A stretch of DNA of 52,145 bases from positions 533,595 to 585,739 of the forward strand of contig NW_005198017.1 of the NCBI RefSeq assembly GCF_000372725.1, read 5' to 3'. The notes beneath the pieces were generated by a model, which was not told the origin of the DNA, searched no databases, and worked only from the letters and a program-made list of their open reading frames with translations. The translations under genes and the position numbers were made by a program. The stretch is from Emiliania huxleyi CCMP1516. Lineage: Eukaryota; Haptophyta; Isochrysidales; Noelaerhabdaceae. How positions within the stretch are numbered: the first letter of the stretch is position 1; each line of letters opens with the position of its first letter. Of this stretch, positions 10,542 through 20,315 are shown piece after piece.

Positions 10542-11074
10542 TCAACACGCAATCTCGAACAGCGTCCGCGCAGCACGCTCCGCCATGAAGACGTTGCATC
10601 CGGGAGTCTCCGAACACTGCGCGGCACATGCGGCGAGCTCCGACTCCCACGTTGCTTGGAGTGGCAGCTGTATGGATCGCTCGGCGCCCACCTCGTACGG
10701 CTTCTCAGTGCAGGCCCCGGTATCGCACGCCTCTATCTCACACACCGTGGACGGTGCGACAAGGCAATAGCTCGCCTTGGCCCACTTACGGGTGGGATCC
10801 ATCTCGCTCGTTGTCGAGGGGACGAACTTGGGGAGCGTTGGGAGGTGGAATTGCGGGCGAACTGGCAAGGGCTCCTCCTCTCCGCTGTCCTTGCCTTCCC
10901 ATGGCGGCCATGGCAGACCTGCGCACAAAGCTCAAAGGCTCTGTTGTGGGAAGTGCGACTTTGCGAGTGCACGCGTCTGAGCCGTGGGAGGGTGTTACGA
11001 GGATTACCTGGGTCGTCGGAGACCTTCGCCTCGGCGCCGGTTATTGCGACGAGCGCGACCCAGAGGAAGCCCAT
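10542..11074 (-). CDS. Putative secreted protein with PAN/apple-like cysteine region
   Basis: Exons 11074-11008 and 10918-10542 join across an 89-bp GT-AG intron in phase, about 147 residues. Residues 1-17 (MGFLWVALVAITGAEAK) look like a signal peptide. A Pro/Glu linker is followed by six cysteines and ELAACAAQCSETPGCNVF, which resembles the centre of PAN/apple modules. The protein may be truncated: it stops shortly after the module, only 180 bp from the TIR transposon. The glycosyltransferase upstream on the same strand also has a cysteine-rich N-terminal module, so the two may share ancestry. No function is assigned. Confidence 0.5.
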
Positions 11075-11137
11075 CGACACAACTGGCCAGCTGTCGGGCA
11101 AGTTTGAAGTTTGTGAGACACGCACCCCTCTTCATGT

Positions 11138-11451
11138 GCACTTGAGCACTTGAGCACTGGATAGGGTCGATTCCGCATGGTACGGGACCCCTCGATCGTC
11201 TCGCCCTCCCCGCTGGTGTCTGGTGTGTTCATTGGGGGGGGCGGGGGGTCATAACAAACACGCAGTGTCGTCCCCCCTCTCCATCATCTCACACTGAGAC
11301 GTCGGCGGCGGTGGCGGTGTGACCGATCGAGCTACAAGAGGAGCTGGTCTCTTCATGCCGTTTGCTGGTGAGGAATTCACGATTATCTAGATATCTTGCC
11401 CGAGGGGTCCCGTACCATGCGGAATCGGCCCTATCAAGTGCTCAAGTGCTC
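11138..11451. mobile_element. Short inverted-repeat element (MITE-like)
   Basis: The arm at 11138-11194 (with GATTCCGCATGGTACGGGAC) matches the reverse complement of 11401-11451 almost perfectly, with about 200 bp between the arms. A single arm of the same sequence lies at 41461-41517, showing that it is dispersed. No clear target duplication was found. Confidence 0.75.
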
Positions 11452-12271
11452 ATCTTGCCCGTAGGAAGCCCGATCCCAATCATCCGGCCCGCTGGGTGCG
11501 CTTCTTAGCTCCCCGGCCCTGGGGGTGTGAGGCTACCAACTGCACTCCAACTGCTCCAAGTTGTGCTAGATAGCGTGTTGAAGTGCGTCAGCCTTACCTC
11601 GAACTGATCGTTGCCACAAGGCCAGCGTCCTTGACCATGCACACACCCCATATCCGTGTTACTTTTCTCTATTTTCAGGAAAAATTAAAACGCACCGCCA
11701 GGTCGAATTCAAAATAAGATCATTCCCGAGCGATTGGGATGGTCAGGATGCGCATGAGATGCTCCCGGTCGCCCCGGTTGGCTTCATGCGCCCTGTAAAA
11801 TGGCAGCAACAAAACAATCCTTCCCACAGCGGCGGACGTCGCGCGTCACACTAGCCCTTACCGGCCGCATGATGCTGCGGTCAAGGATGCGTTCAACCCC
11901 CGTTGCGCAGGATCCCCGTGTCGTTTGCGTTGAAGATTTTGGGAATTTGAAGACGGTGCATGCTCGAATCAAGCGGCGGACACCCTCGAGCGAGGGTGAG
12001 CATCACCTCGGCATAGGGGCTCATCTGCAGCAGGAGGCTAGGAAGGGCGAAAAAAGAAAGCTCGGCTTGATGAAGCAGAGCGTATCGGCCATCGCTTCCG
12101 ACGTGTGCTGTGTTCCTCGCAGCCATGGTCGTCGCCCCCGCCTCCTCCTCCACCGCACTGCACCGCATGAGCTCGCAGCTCGTCGCGGCCGTCGAGCGGC
12201 ACGCCGTGCGCGTCCGGCCCCGGCCGGAGCTCTTGCAGACAGTGAGCTCTCCTCTTCTCGAAACCGGGGGC
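11452..12271. other. Unresolved region with possible gene fragments
   Basis: Minus-strand frames at 11893-12285 and 11784-11972 read through ordinary-looking peptides (for example RLQIPKIFNAND), and a plus-strand frame at 12125-12240 ends at a good GTGAGC donor. None can be joined into a model. They may be remnants of a second glycosyltransferase-like gene or 3' UTR of the GT8-like gene. Confidence 0.3.
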
Positions 12272-13815
12272 TCACCACAGACCAAACCTCACCACAAAGT
12301 AGCTCCGCCGGCAGCTCTTGAACGGTGGGTTGCGCCGGCTTGCGGCCGGATGCGCCTCGGCCGAGCGTCGGAGCTCACGCATTCGGGCCAGCTCCACAGC
12401 GCAGGGCGACGGCGACAGGAGGGCCTCCGTGGTTGGCTCGAGGCGCGAGAGGTAGTGCAAATTCATCCAAAGGCGCGCGCTGCACTCTCCGCGTGCGTGC
12501 GCCTCGCTGGTCCAGGGCCTGCCGCCCCAAGCCTTGGCGCCCCCAATCGTGCCCCAATAGTGGAAGGCGAAATGCTCAGGCCTCTCGTGAGGAAAATAGG
12601 CGCCGCCATCGCGATGGCGCAGGAAGAGCATGTACCAGAAAAATCCCTGGTCGCCAAGGGCTGCGTTGAACATCCAGTCGTTACGTCTCTGGGCCGCGGT
12701 CGAGTTCGGGTCCGTCATCCAAAACTCTCCCCCCGGCGCGTCGGGGCTGCGTATTGCAGTTAGGCCGCCGCGCACGGGGCTGAGGAAGCGCGGGCGGACG
12801 CCGAGCTCGTTGGGACGGCCAACCAACTCCCAGCCATGCGTGTGGTTGAAGCGGCAGCGGCGGAGCACTTTCAGCCCGTCCGCATACAGGCGGCTTTGCG
12901 GCCGAAACTACGCGGGGAGGGGAGGGGGGAAACTCATCTTGGAGAGGGCGGGACGTCGAGAGCGCAGCGCACCAACAACATTCCTCCATTCACCGGCGAC
13001 TCGTGGTCCGCCAGCGCGAGCAGGCTCAGCCGGGCACTGGGTGCGCTGTTGTTGTCCACCCGCAGCTGGCTTCGCCGGCGCAAGAATACGGGCAGAAATG
13101 ACCGCCAGCGCTGTCGCACAGCCCGGGGTAAGAGGTGCACAGGGAATATGTCCATGTCTAGGTCGATGTGCAGCACCGCGTTGAACTGGGTCATGGAGAA
13201 GAACTGCCACTTGAGCAGCATGAACGCGCGCGCCACGCCGTGCCCTTTGCTACGTAGGCATGTTTTCGCGAGGCGGCGAAGCTTGGGGTCGATTGGCAAA
13301 TAAGCTGCGTCCGGGCAGCCTCCCGACGCTGGCGGCAACATGCCTGTCGCATTGTCCCAGACGACAACGATGCTCGACTGCCAGGGCGGGACAGACAAGA
13401 CCCGCTGTAGCCGACGCGCCCCCTGGCACCACGCAACGAGGGCGCAATGCTCGCTGGGACCAAACGTGAGGGCTGCGATGGCGAGTCTCAGCTGCCGGCC
13501 CTCCGGGGTGGCAGGCGCCTCGGCCGGCGGGGCGTCTAGCTGTCGATTCCAGTTGCGCACTTCTAGCGTGGTCCAGTTTGCGCCAATGTGGGAAACGCCC
13601 CACCAAGTTCGGAGGTCGTCAACGTTGCACCTCGAATACCAGGCGCATGCTCCTCTCGCAACGCTGATGTATCGGCACCGCGCACACCCAAGACAACGCT
13701 TCACGCAACCCTCCACGCCCTCGCCTGGTGGGGTCGGCCACAGCCCGCTGTCCGCCTCCGCGCACGACCCATCGTAGCTCGCGTGTGCGCGATAGCAGAA
13801 GCCACGCAGTGCCAT
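12272..13815 (-). CDS. GT8-like glycosyltransferase with N-terminal Cys-rich module
   Basis: Exons 13815-12973 and 12907-12272 join across a 65-bp GT-AG intron in phase, about 492 residues. Residues 5-70 form a cysteine-rich segment (CxxCxxC, then CRYISVxxGACAWYSRC) like secreted lectin-type modules. The catalytic part has LLKWQFF, then VLHIDLDMD (the DxD metal/sugar-nucleotide motif, near residue 215), then PVNGGMLLFRP (formed across the junction) and LGDQGFFWYM. This is the order seen in glycogenin-type GT8 enzymes: Lys-Trp, DxD, N-GG/S-GM, GDQ. It is probably a Golgi or secretory enzyme, but no membrane anchor is seen in this start. Upstream exons may be missing, and donor and acceptor sugars are unknown. 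Confidence 0.65.
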
Positions 13816-14341
13816 ACGAGCGCGTGGGGCTGGTTCCAGATTACGCTAGATTGGGTAGCCGGCACAGTATGACACGTGAAACTACTCAGGGGTAAACTTT
13901 CCCGCCCGGGAGCCGCCGACTATTACAGTTGTGCATGTATTGCAATACATGTAGCCTTTAAACGGTGAAGTACGTAAAACCGAGCGTGTCGGAGAGGTGT
14001 TTCGACACCGAGTGTTTTGAACGTTTCTTCGCAGAAGAAATCGAAAGAAACTCTCTCGCCGGTGTTCAGAGCTCTGTGAACACCGGCTACTCGGCCTTAC
14101 TTGCATGCATGCTCATGTGCATGTGCATGTAGCATGAGTTAGCCGCCGGTACGTCAACAGTGCGATAGCCGGACGGACAGCCAACCAACTAGGACCGCGC
14201 TAGAGATCAGTCAGCTCTGCGCTCACCGCGGCTCACCGCAGGTGATGGAATGCGTCTGTGTGTGAATGTTTTGGCGTTTGCTGTTTGCTTCACTCCACTC
14301 GTTTATTTCAACAATTCTGAAGCTTGATGCTTGAAAATTGG

Positions 14342-14386
14342 TTGGGTTGGTAAGGTAAGGTAAGGTAAGGTAAGGGAAGGGAAGGT
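14342..14386. repeat. GGTAA microsatellite
   Basis: About eight imperfect copies of the pentamer GGTAA/GGGAA beside the dispersed repeat at 14388-14560. Confidence 0.9.
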
Positions 14387-14387
14387 A

Positions 14388-14560
14388 AATTTCTCCACAC
14401 ACACAAAGTGGTGGGGCAAGGGGGGGCGATCCTCTCGCATCTCCACACATGGGCAGGAGCCCCACGCCACGGCATTCAAAGTGCAAGCACTGGCCCGGTG
14501 CACGTGGGTGAGCAGCCTGCCCCTCCCTCCCGACAAACCAACTCCCGCACACACAATCGG
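14388..14560 (-). repeat. Dispersed repeat R7 (shared with COQ4 intron)
   Basis: Its reverse complement matches 37590-37790, including GGAGCTGGTTTGTCGGGAGG and GGGGCAGGCTGCTC-like blocks. Shorter related pieces lie at 16200-16290 and 16390-16470. All contain CTCCACAC...GGTGGGGC. Confidence 0.75.
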
Positions 14561-15461
14561 CACCTGGGTACCCGAGGCGAAGAACCACCCCAGCGATGCA
14601 GAGTGACTTGCTGTGTGTGCTAAGACAGGATCTCCGCAGGCAGCCAAAACGGGCCGTGCCGCGGTGTTGGTGCCTTCTCAAGCACTAGCATCCGGACGTG
14701 CCGCATATTCTCGACGGGCGGGTCACCTATCAATGTGGGCCCGGTGCGCACTAGGCGCATATGCTAGCGCAATTTTGCCCTATGGGAGGCAGAGGGAGAG
14801 GGGGGGGGGGGGGGCAAAGGTAAGGTGGGGGTGAGACTGGCGTGTGGGGAGGACCTCAGAGGTCCTCCATGGGGGGGGGGAACAGGTCAAAAATGACGCC
14901 GGTCCCGCCATCGCCGCCGATGCCGTCGCCCTCGTCCGCCTCGGAGGCGGAGGTCGTCGGGCGGGGCGTCTCGCCCGTCGCGAACCTGCCGCCGAGCGCC
15001 GAACACGGCGCCGGCGCCGAGGCGCCGGCGCAGCCGTGATCAGGTCGGCGCGCTTTGGCCATGTCTCTTTGTGTGTCTAAATCTCTACGTCTGTGTGACT
15101 CTGTCGTCTGTCTCGCGCTGTGCGCAACTCCTGTGTGCACGATGACCCGGTCTGTCTGTCCGGCTCCACGCTCTCTGACTGTGTCCTGTGCACACATGCC
15201 TGTGCAGAGACTGATGACTGTGAAGTGTGATCTGCCCTTTACCGCACACACACAAGACGTAATCCTCCACAAATTCACAGGAATTTGGCCAACAAGCACA
15301 TACGGTGTAAGCCTCTTCTCCGTCTCCACTCTGTCCTCTTGCTCTGTCTGCTGACTCTGGGCACAGACTGCACACAGCGGGCGGGCGTGCCACCCAAAAA
15401 TGCGAGACTCCAAGGGACCGCGGGCGTCACTTCGCCTCCGTCCGGCGCACAAGCGCGCCCC

Positions 15462-16359
15462 CTAAGTGTTGGACGATCGCGCGCGCATGCTCGGGGAGGG
15501 CGCGGGGCTGAGGACCGCGTTTCGGCCGACGAGAGCGCCCAGCTCCAAGAAAGCCTGCAGCGAGAGGCTCGTGCGAAGGCCCGCGTCACCGACGAGCCCC
15601 TGGAGGTACTCGTCGAGCGCCGCGCGCCTCGTCTCAGCGAACGCCTAGTGGTAGTCATCGACTCTTCGAAAAGAAGCAACACCCATCACCGACGCCAAGC
15701 TACGACGCGAGGCACTGAGCGGGACGAATATGCGCCCAAGGGCTTGGGGTGCTATCCCTCCCTCCCTCCCTCCCTCCCTCCCTCCCTCCCTCCCTCCCTC
15801 CCTCTCTCTCTCAACGCCCCTCTCTTCTCTCTCTCAACGCCTCGCTCTGCGTCCGGTGCGGCTTGCGCGAAGTCAAATGCGGCAACCGCTCAGCCTACCA
15901 GCACCAGTGCCAAACAACGCGTCGGGGGAGCGTCCACGCGGCGTCGCGGCGCGGCAGCCGGTCTTTGGCCGGCGTGGGCAGAGCGCGCAGCCTCGCGTGC
16001 AAGCGACGGAACTGCGAGTAGCGGCGCACGAGTAGAAAGCGGAGCCCGGCCGTTTCGACCCGCACCTGAGGTAAGGGAGGCCAAGCGCTAAGCAGCGGAG
16101 GTGTGCGGAGACCGGGAGACGGTCTCCGCATGCAGCGTCGGGCGAGGGAAAGAAGAGCCCCCCCCCCCCCCCCCCCGGCGCGCGCAAGGCGCGCGATACA
16201 CACGGAGGGGAAGCTGCGCTTCCTCCACACCACACAACGGTGGTGGGGCGAGGTCCCCTACCCCACGGTACCCGAACCCACCTGGTAGGCCCACCACCAA
16301 CGCGGCCCCTCCTCCTTGCGCACGCACGCGACCACGCGCGCGTCAAGCGAGCCGAGGGC
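15462..16359 (-). CDS. PX-domain protein, 5' exon(s) not found
   Basis: Exons 16359-16282, 16065-15940 and 15644-15462 join in phase (GT-AG, then an apparent GC-AG). The product contains a PX phosphoinositide-binding fold: ARVVACVRKEEG and VRVETAGLRFLLVRRYSQF, then RRLHARLRAL. It continues into ETRRAALDEYLQGLV with SLQAFLEL, the helix that closes PX domains. The usual PPK loop is reduced to PTPAKDRLP. The beginning of the protein is missing; it could lie in the repeat-rich stretch 16360-16747, or the exons could belong to the PX/coiled-coil gene upstream on the same strand. It probably acts at endosomal membranes. Confidence 0.6.
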
Positions 16360-16747
16360 CTGCGCGAGTACGGTAAGGCAAGGTACACTTCTCCACACAC
16401 ACGAGGCGGTGGTGGGGCAAGGGCCAGGCTAGCCCTCGCGTCTCCACGTCTGGACGACAGGGCCTGTGTGGTGGATACGCCAACATGAGGGGCGGGAAGA
16501 AGGCATGGAGCCGGGCGTGCCGGAGCACCCGGAGCACCGCGTGACGAAGGAGGCGAGTGCAGTGACTACCGCCGAAGCCGGTCGAAGCTGAAGCCGTGCC
16601 CTCTCGAGGCGCTGGAAGGGAGACAAGAATACGTGTTCAGCGTCTAGGGCCGAGGGACGTCCGAAGCAGACGGCAGCGACGCCGGAGTAGAAGAGGGCGG
16701 AGTGGCGCACGACGAGCCGCCTAGGAAAAAGAAAAAACACGCCGCGG
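16360..16747. other. Repeat-rich gap between two PX genes
   Basis: Holds a copy of the CTCCACACACAC...GGTGGGGC repeat (about 16390-16470). No exon could be placed, although a missing 5' exon of the downstream PX gene would be expected here. Confidence 0.4.
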
Positions 16748-17363
16748 CTAAGAAAGAAAGAAAAGCAAAGGCGGGGGCGAGACCGACGGCCCCGCGCCAT
16801 GGCCACTCAGCCGCAACGCCACCGCATCCGCAGCCGCGCCAGCCTCGGTGGGGGGGGCGGCTGCGGCGGCGGCCGCCGCCGCCGCCCTCAGCAGGTCGAC
16901 TTCCTCCCGCAGAGCGTCGGCGCGCGCGGTGGCGCGATGCAGCTCCTCCTTCCGATTCGAGAGCTCGCGGCGGAGAGCGGCGCCCTCCGCCGCCGACGAG
17001 GCGAGCTCCGCCCTGAGCGCCTGCGCCTCACGCGTGGCAGCCTGCAGCTGCTGCTTCCGAGACTCGTCCTGCAGCGCCTCGCCCACTGCGCCGCCGCCGC
17101 GCACGCCGTCGCCGCCCTCGCCGCCGCCGCCCTCGCCGCCGCCGCGCGCCGGTCCGGCGGTGGCGGCGGCGGCGGCGCGCTCCTCTGCGAGACGCGCCTC
17201 CAGCTCGGCGTGCTGCGCCTGGTACCATACCTCTAGAGGATCGAATCCAGTGTGGGTTCAGTCCCGTGGTGGTGTGGTAGCCTGGCGTGCCGCGCCTCCA
17301 GAGCCGCGAGTCGCGCCTCGTGCGCCCCCCGCGCCGCCGCCGCCGCCGCCCTCACAGCGTCCA

Positions 17364-17394
<31 letters not shown>

Positions 17395-18592
17395 GCGCTC
17401 CGCCGCCGCCGCCGCGCGAGAGAGCTCGAGCTCCGCCGCCGCGGCCGCGCGCGCCGCCTCCCGCTCCGCCTCCGCCTCCTCGCCTCGCCTCGCCGCCTCC
17501 CGCTCCGCTGCGACTGCGCGCTCCTCCGCCGCGGCTGCGGCGGCGCACTGCGCGGCGGCGTCGGCGGCGTGCCGCGCCGCCAGCTGCTCTTGCACCTCGA
17601 GTCGCTGCGCCGTCGCCCTCCGCGTGTCCACCGCCTCCGCTTCGGCCGCCTGCGCCGCCAGCACCGCCTCCTCCAGCTGGCCGACCTGTTCACAGCAACA
17701 GGTGTGAAGAGACGCTGTTCACAGCTGGACGGCGCGGTACGGGTCGGCCCACCTGTTCACAGCACCAGGTGTGAAGAGACGCTGTTCACAGCTGGACGGC
17801 GCGGTACGGGTCGGCCCACCTGTTCACAGCACCAGGTGTGAAGAGACGCTGTTCACAGCTGGACGGCGCGGTACGGGTCGGCCCACCTGATCACAGCACC
17901 AGGTGTGAAGAGACGCTGTTCACAGCTGGACGGCGCGGTACGGGTCGGCCCACCTGCTGCCGCGCGAGGCCGAGGGCAGCGTCGGCAGCCGCCTTCGCCT
18001 CCTCGCGCCCGCGCGCCGCCTCGGCGATCTGCGCCTCGAGCGCCTGGATGTCGTGCTGTGCGCGGCCGTTCTCGCCGGTGAGCGCCGCGACGCGCTGCCG
18101 CTGCGCCTCGAGCGCCTTGTCCTTCTCGAGCACCGCCAGGTTGCAGAAATGCTCCTTCTCTTGCAGACGGACGAAGAGCTCCTCGGCCGAGCCGAGTTCG
18201 AGGAAGGAGCGGACGTCCTCGTTCTGCGAGAGGGCCGGGTCCAGCGTGATGCTGCGCAGGTAGCTGCTCAGCCCCGCCTTGCGCTTGTCCAGAAAGTCCT
18301 TGTCCGACGATGAGAGCCAGCCCGCCTTGCCCGGGAGGTCGGGCACGCCTTGGAAGGCGGCGCGCAGCGTCTTGTCGAGGACGTCGAACTGCCTGTAGCG
18401 CCGCTTGATGCGGTAGGCGTTGAAGCCGTCGTGCGCCGTCGAGACTTGGACCACCCACCACAGCCCGCCGCCGCCCGCCGCCGCTGCCTCATCGTCCTCG
18501 TCGTGGCCGACTACCTCGGCGGTGATGGTGGGCGCGCCGTGGCCGGTGGCGAGGACGACACCGGTGGCAGAGGCGCGGAACAGGGCGGACAT
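16748..18592 (-). CDS. PX-domain plus coiled-coil protein (sorting-nexin-like)
   Basis: Exons 18592-17954, 17685-17296 and 17218-16748 join in phase 0, 499 residues. The PX domain occupies about residues 20-150: FNAYRIKRRYRQFDVLDKTL, then LPGKAGWLSSSDKDFLDKR and a closing helix AGLSSYLRSI. From about residue 155 to 480 it is an almost continuous Ala/Glu/Arg coiled coil (LEAQRQRVAALTGEN, LEAQIAEAARGREEAKAAA), which suggests dimerisation on a phosphoinositide membrane. It ends in a short Pro/Phe-rich tail. Both introns are repeat insertions described separately. The plus-strand Pro/Arg-rich frames over the coiled coil are shadows. Confidence 0.8.
17219..17295 (-). mobile_element. Introner family B, GC-AG intron in PX/coiled-coil gene
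   Basis: A 77-bp intron carrying the family-B core GGGACTGAACCCACACTGG in the sense of the gene. A 13-bp exon sequence (GGCGCGGCACGCC / GGCGCAGCACGCC) flanks the insert, and the GC donor lies within the first copy. Removing it restores an unbroken heptad pattern. Confidence 0.85.
17686..17953 (-). mobile_element. Tandem introner family A: intron made of exactly 4 x 67 bp
   Basis: The intron is 268 bp and consists of four head-to-tail 67-bp copies. On the gene strand every copy begins GTGGGCCGAC and ends GCTGTGAACAG (GTTGC in the last). Each unit is therefore a complete GT...AG intron. The exon after it begins GTCGGCC, resembling the unit start. Confidence 0.92.
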
Positions 18593-18951
18593 GACAAGAC
18601 TGCCGAAGAGAAAAAGAATTCAAAGCCCCTCACCGTGTACGACAAGGGCGCGGACTGGCGCGGACTGGCACACACACCGGCTCACCGAGAAAAGGAAGGG
18701 AAAAAACAATCAGAAAAAGGATCGTTGGCGGCACACTCTCCGTCCTCCAACTCCCTCGCAACACGGGGCAAAAGAAGAATTCGAGTTCGTAAGAACGAAC
18801 CTTGAGCCAGAACGTCGGCTCGCGAGGTGGGTGCTAGTATGAGCCCGATCCGTCGCAGTGCTCTTGCAGAGGCGGTTAGTGGTGCACTAACCCCGAGAAA
18901 CCCTTCGGGTCACTCCTCATCGCAAACCCTGTCAGCAGTCCTCCTCCGGGA
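18593..18951. promoter_or_regulatory. Divergent promoter region between two PX genes
   Basis: The 359 bp between the ATGs of the PX/coiled-coil gene (minus) and the ACB-PX gene (plus) must hold both 5' regions. No known element is recognisable. Confidence 0.4.
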
Positions 18952-20315
18952 ATGTACGTAAGAGCCACATACATTGAAAACTTGTCACTTGGGGGGGGGG
19001 GGGGGCGGGGGGGGCTGGGCTCCAGCTGGCCGACGGGCACACCTTTCCTCGAGGACAGCAGCGACCGCGTTTCGATGTCGCCGATGTCGCCGCCCGTGCC
19101 CTACCCTCCTGCCGGCTTCGTCCAGCGGCGGCGGGAGGAGGAGGCACTGCGCCCGCAATTACCGCCGCAGAGCGTCTCGCCGTCGACGAATGCCAAAGCC
19201 AGCCTCAACGAGCCGCCCTCGACGAACGCCAAAGCCAGCCTCAACGAGCCGCCCTTGACGAACGCCAAAGCCATTCTAGGCCCGTGCTGCCCGTGCTTGC
19301 CTCTCATGTCCACCTGGGCCGACCAGATCGAGGCCGCTCGTGGGCAGCACAGCGACGTGGCAACTTTCGACGCTGCGTGCAGCTGGGTGCAGGACGTCGC
19401 CGCTCCGCAGCGGCTCCTGCCTGACGCCTGCCTCTTGCGGCTGTATGCTGCCTTCAAGCAGGCGACAGTTGGCCCGGCGCCGCCGCGCTCTGGCCAGTTG
19501 GACCCGAAAAAGCGCGCCAAGTGGCAGGCGTGGGACGCTGTGCGCAGCCTCGACAAAAGAGAGGCTCGCCACCTCTACTGCACGCTCGTCACACAGTTCT
19601 CAGCGGCCGCCGCGGCGGCGACGCCAACGCGAGGAGGTCAGCCTCCAACGCCAACGCCAAAGCCGACCAGCGCGCCGGCGGCCGCCACGGAGCTGCTGCC
19701 CGTGACTTCCCGCGTTCTCTCTTTTGGACCGAGCCGCAGCGGCGCAGTCGTGTACCGCGTCGCGTCGCGCTGGGCCGGCGGCGGCAGCGTGTCTACGCAC
19801 CGGCGCTTCTCAGACTTCCGCACGCTGCACACGGCGCTGCGCAGCCCGCTCTCGCTCGGCGAGTTCCCGTGCGCTCGGGCGCCCTTTCAAACGAGCGCAC
19901 TGGCGGCGCGCCGCGTCGGAGCGCTTTCTAGAAACCTTCTAGCAACCTTCGAGGGAACCTTCTCGGAGCCTTCTAGGCGCGCCGCGTCGGAGAGCTCTCG
20001 GCGTACATCTCCTCGCTTCTGAGCACGGCGTGTGACGCTCTCGCCGCGGCGGACGGGGCGGGCGCGGCGGGCGGAGGGGCACGCCTTGCCGCGGTCGTGC
20101 TTGTCGACTTTTTGGGCGGGCGGCCGGAGTCCCGCGCGCAGACTCCGACGCCGAGCAAGCCGACGGTCGGTTCGGCGGCGGCGGCGGCGGCGAGCAGCGG
20201 CGGGGACGAGCCCGCGGCGGTGGCGCCAAAGCCGCTGGGGGGCAGCGCCCTAAAGTGCGGCGGGGGCATGCTCGCAAGCCTGGCCGTCTGCATCGGCCCC
20301 GCAGCCCCCGCCTGA
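18952..20315 (+). CDS. Acyl-CoA-binding domain plus PX domain protein
   Basis: Exons 18952-19905 and 19977-20315 join in phase 0 across a GC-AG introner, about 430 residues. The N-terminal 115 residues are low-complexity, with a 12-residue repeat (TNAKASLNEP). The ACB domain spans about 120-205: ATFDAACSWVQ, then LLRLYAAFKQATVG and KKRAKWQAWDAV, matching the family consensus with the acyl-CoA-contacting Tyr and Lys positions. A PX domain follows at about 255-345: VVYRVASRW, THRRFSDFRTLHTALRS, and a closing helix AARRVGELSAYISSLLS created by the splice. Binding both acyl-CoA and phosphoinositides would fit lipid traffic at membranes (inference). The frame has alternative starts at 19075 and 19306. 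Confidence 0.82.
19180..19275 (+). repeat. 36-bp coding tandem repeat
   Basis: Two full copies and one partial copy of a 36-bp unit encoding STNAKASLNEPP within the ACB-PX gene. The reading frame is kept because the unit is a multiple of three. Confidence 0.9.
19906..19976 (+). mobile_element. Introner family C, GC-AG intron in ACB-PX gene
   Basis: A 71-bp intron built of CCTTCTAG-type units. The 17-bp exon sequence GGCGCGCCGCGTCGGAG is present on both sides. The donor is the GC of the left copy and the acceptor is the element's terminal TAG. Confidence 0.9.

Larger units (their letters stand above)
13816..15461. other. Intergenic, repeat-rich
   Basis: Contains a GGTAA microsatellite, a dispersed repeat shared with the COQ4 intron, and a palindromic ATGTATTGCAATACAT near 13935. 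A small GC-rich frame at 14894-15037 (plus) overlaps a minus frame ending in DLFPPPMEDL; either could be a terminal exon, but neither is supported. Confidence 0.4.

Noticed and set aside
12125..12240. Plus-strand first exon ending in a GTGAGC donor
   Set aside because: Downstream exons would have to lie antisense within the glycosyltransferase gene; no continuation found.
14894..15037. Small GC-rich gene on the plus strand (MTPVPPSPP...)
   Set aside because: Pro/Ala/Ser composition only, and the complementary strand is equally open; no evidence to choose.
16848..17774. Long plus-strand Pro/Ser/Ala frame
   Set aside because: Antisense shadow of the Ala/Glu coiled coil of the PX gene.
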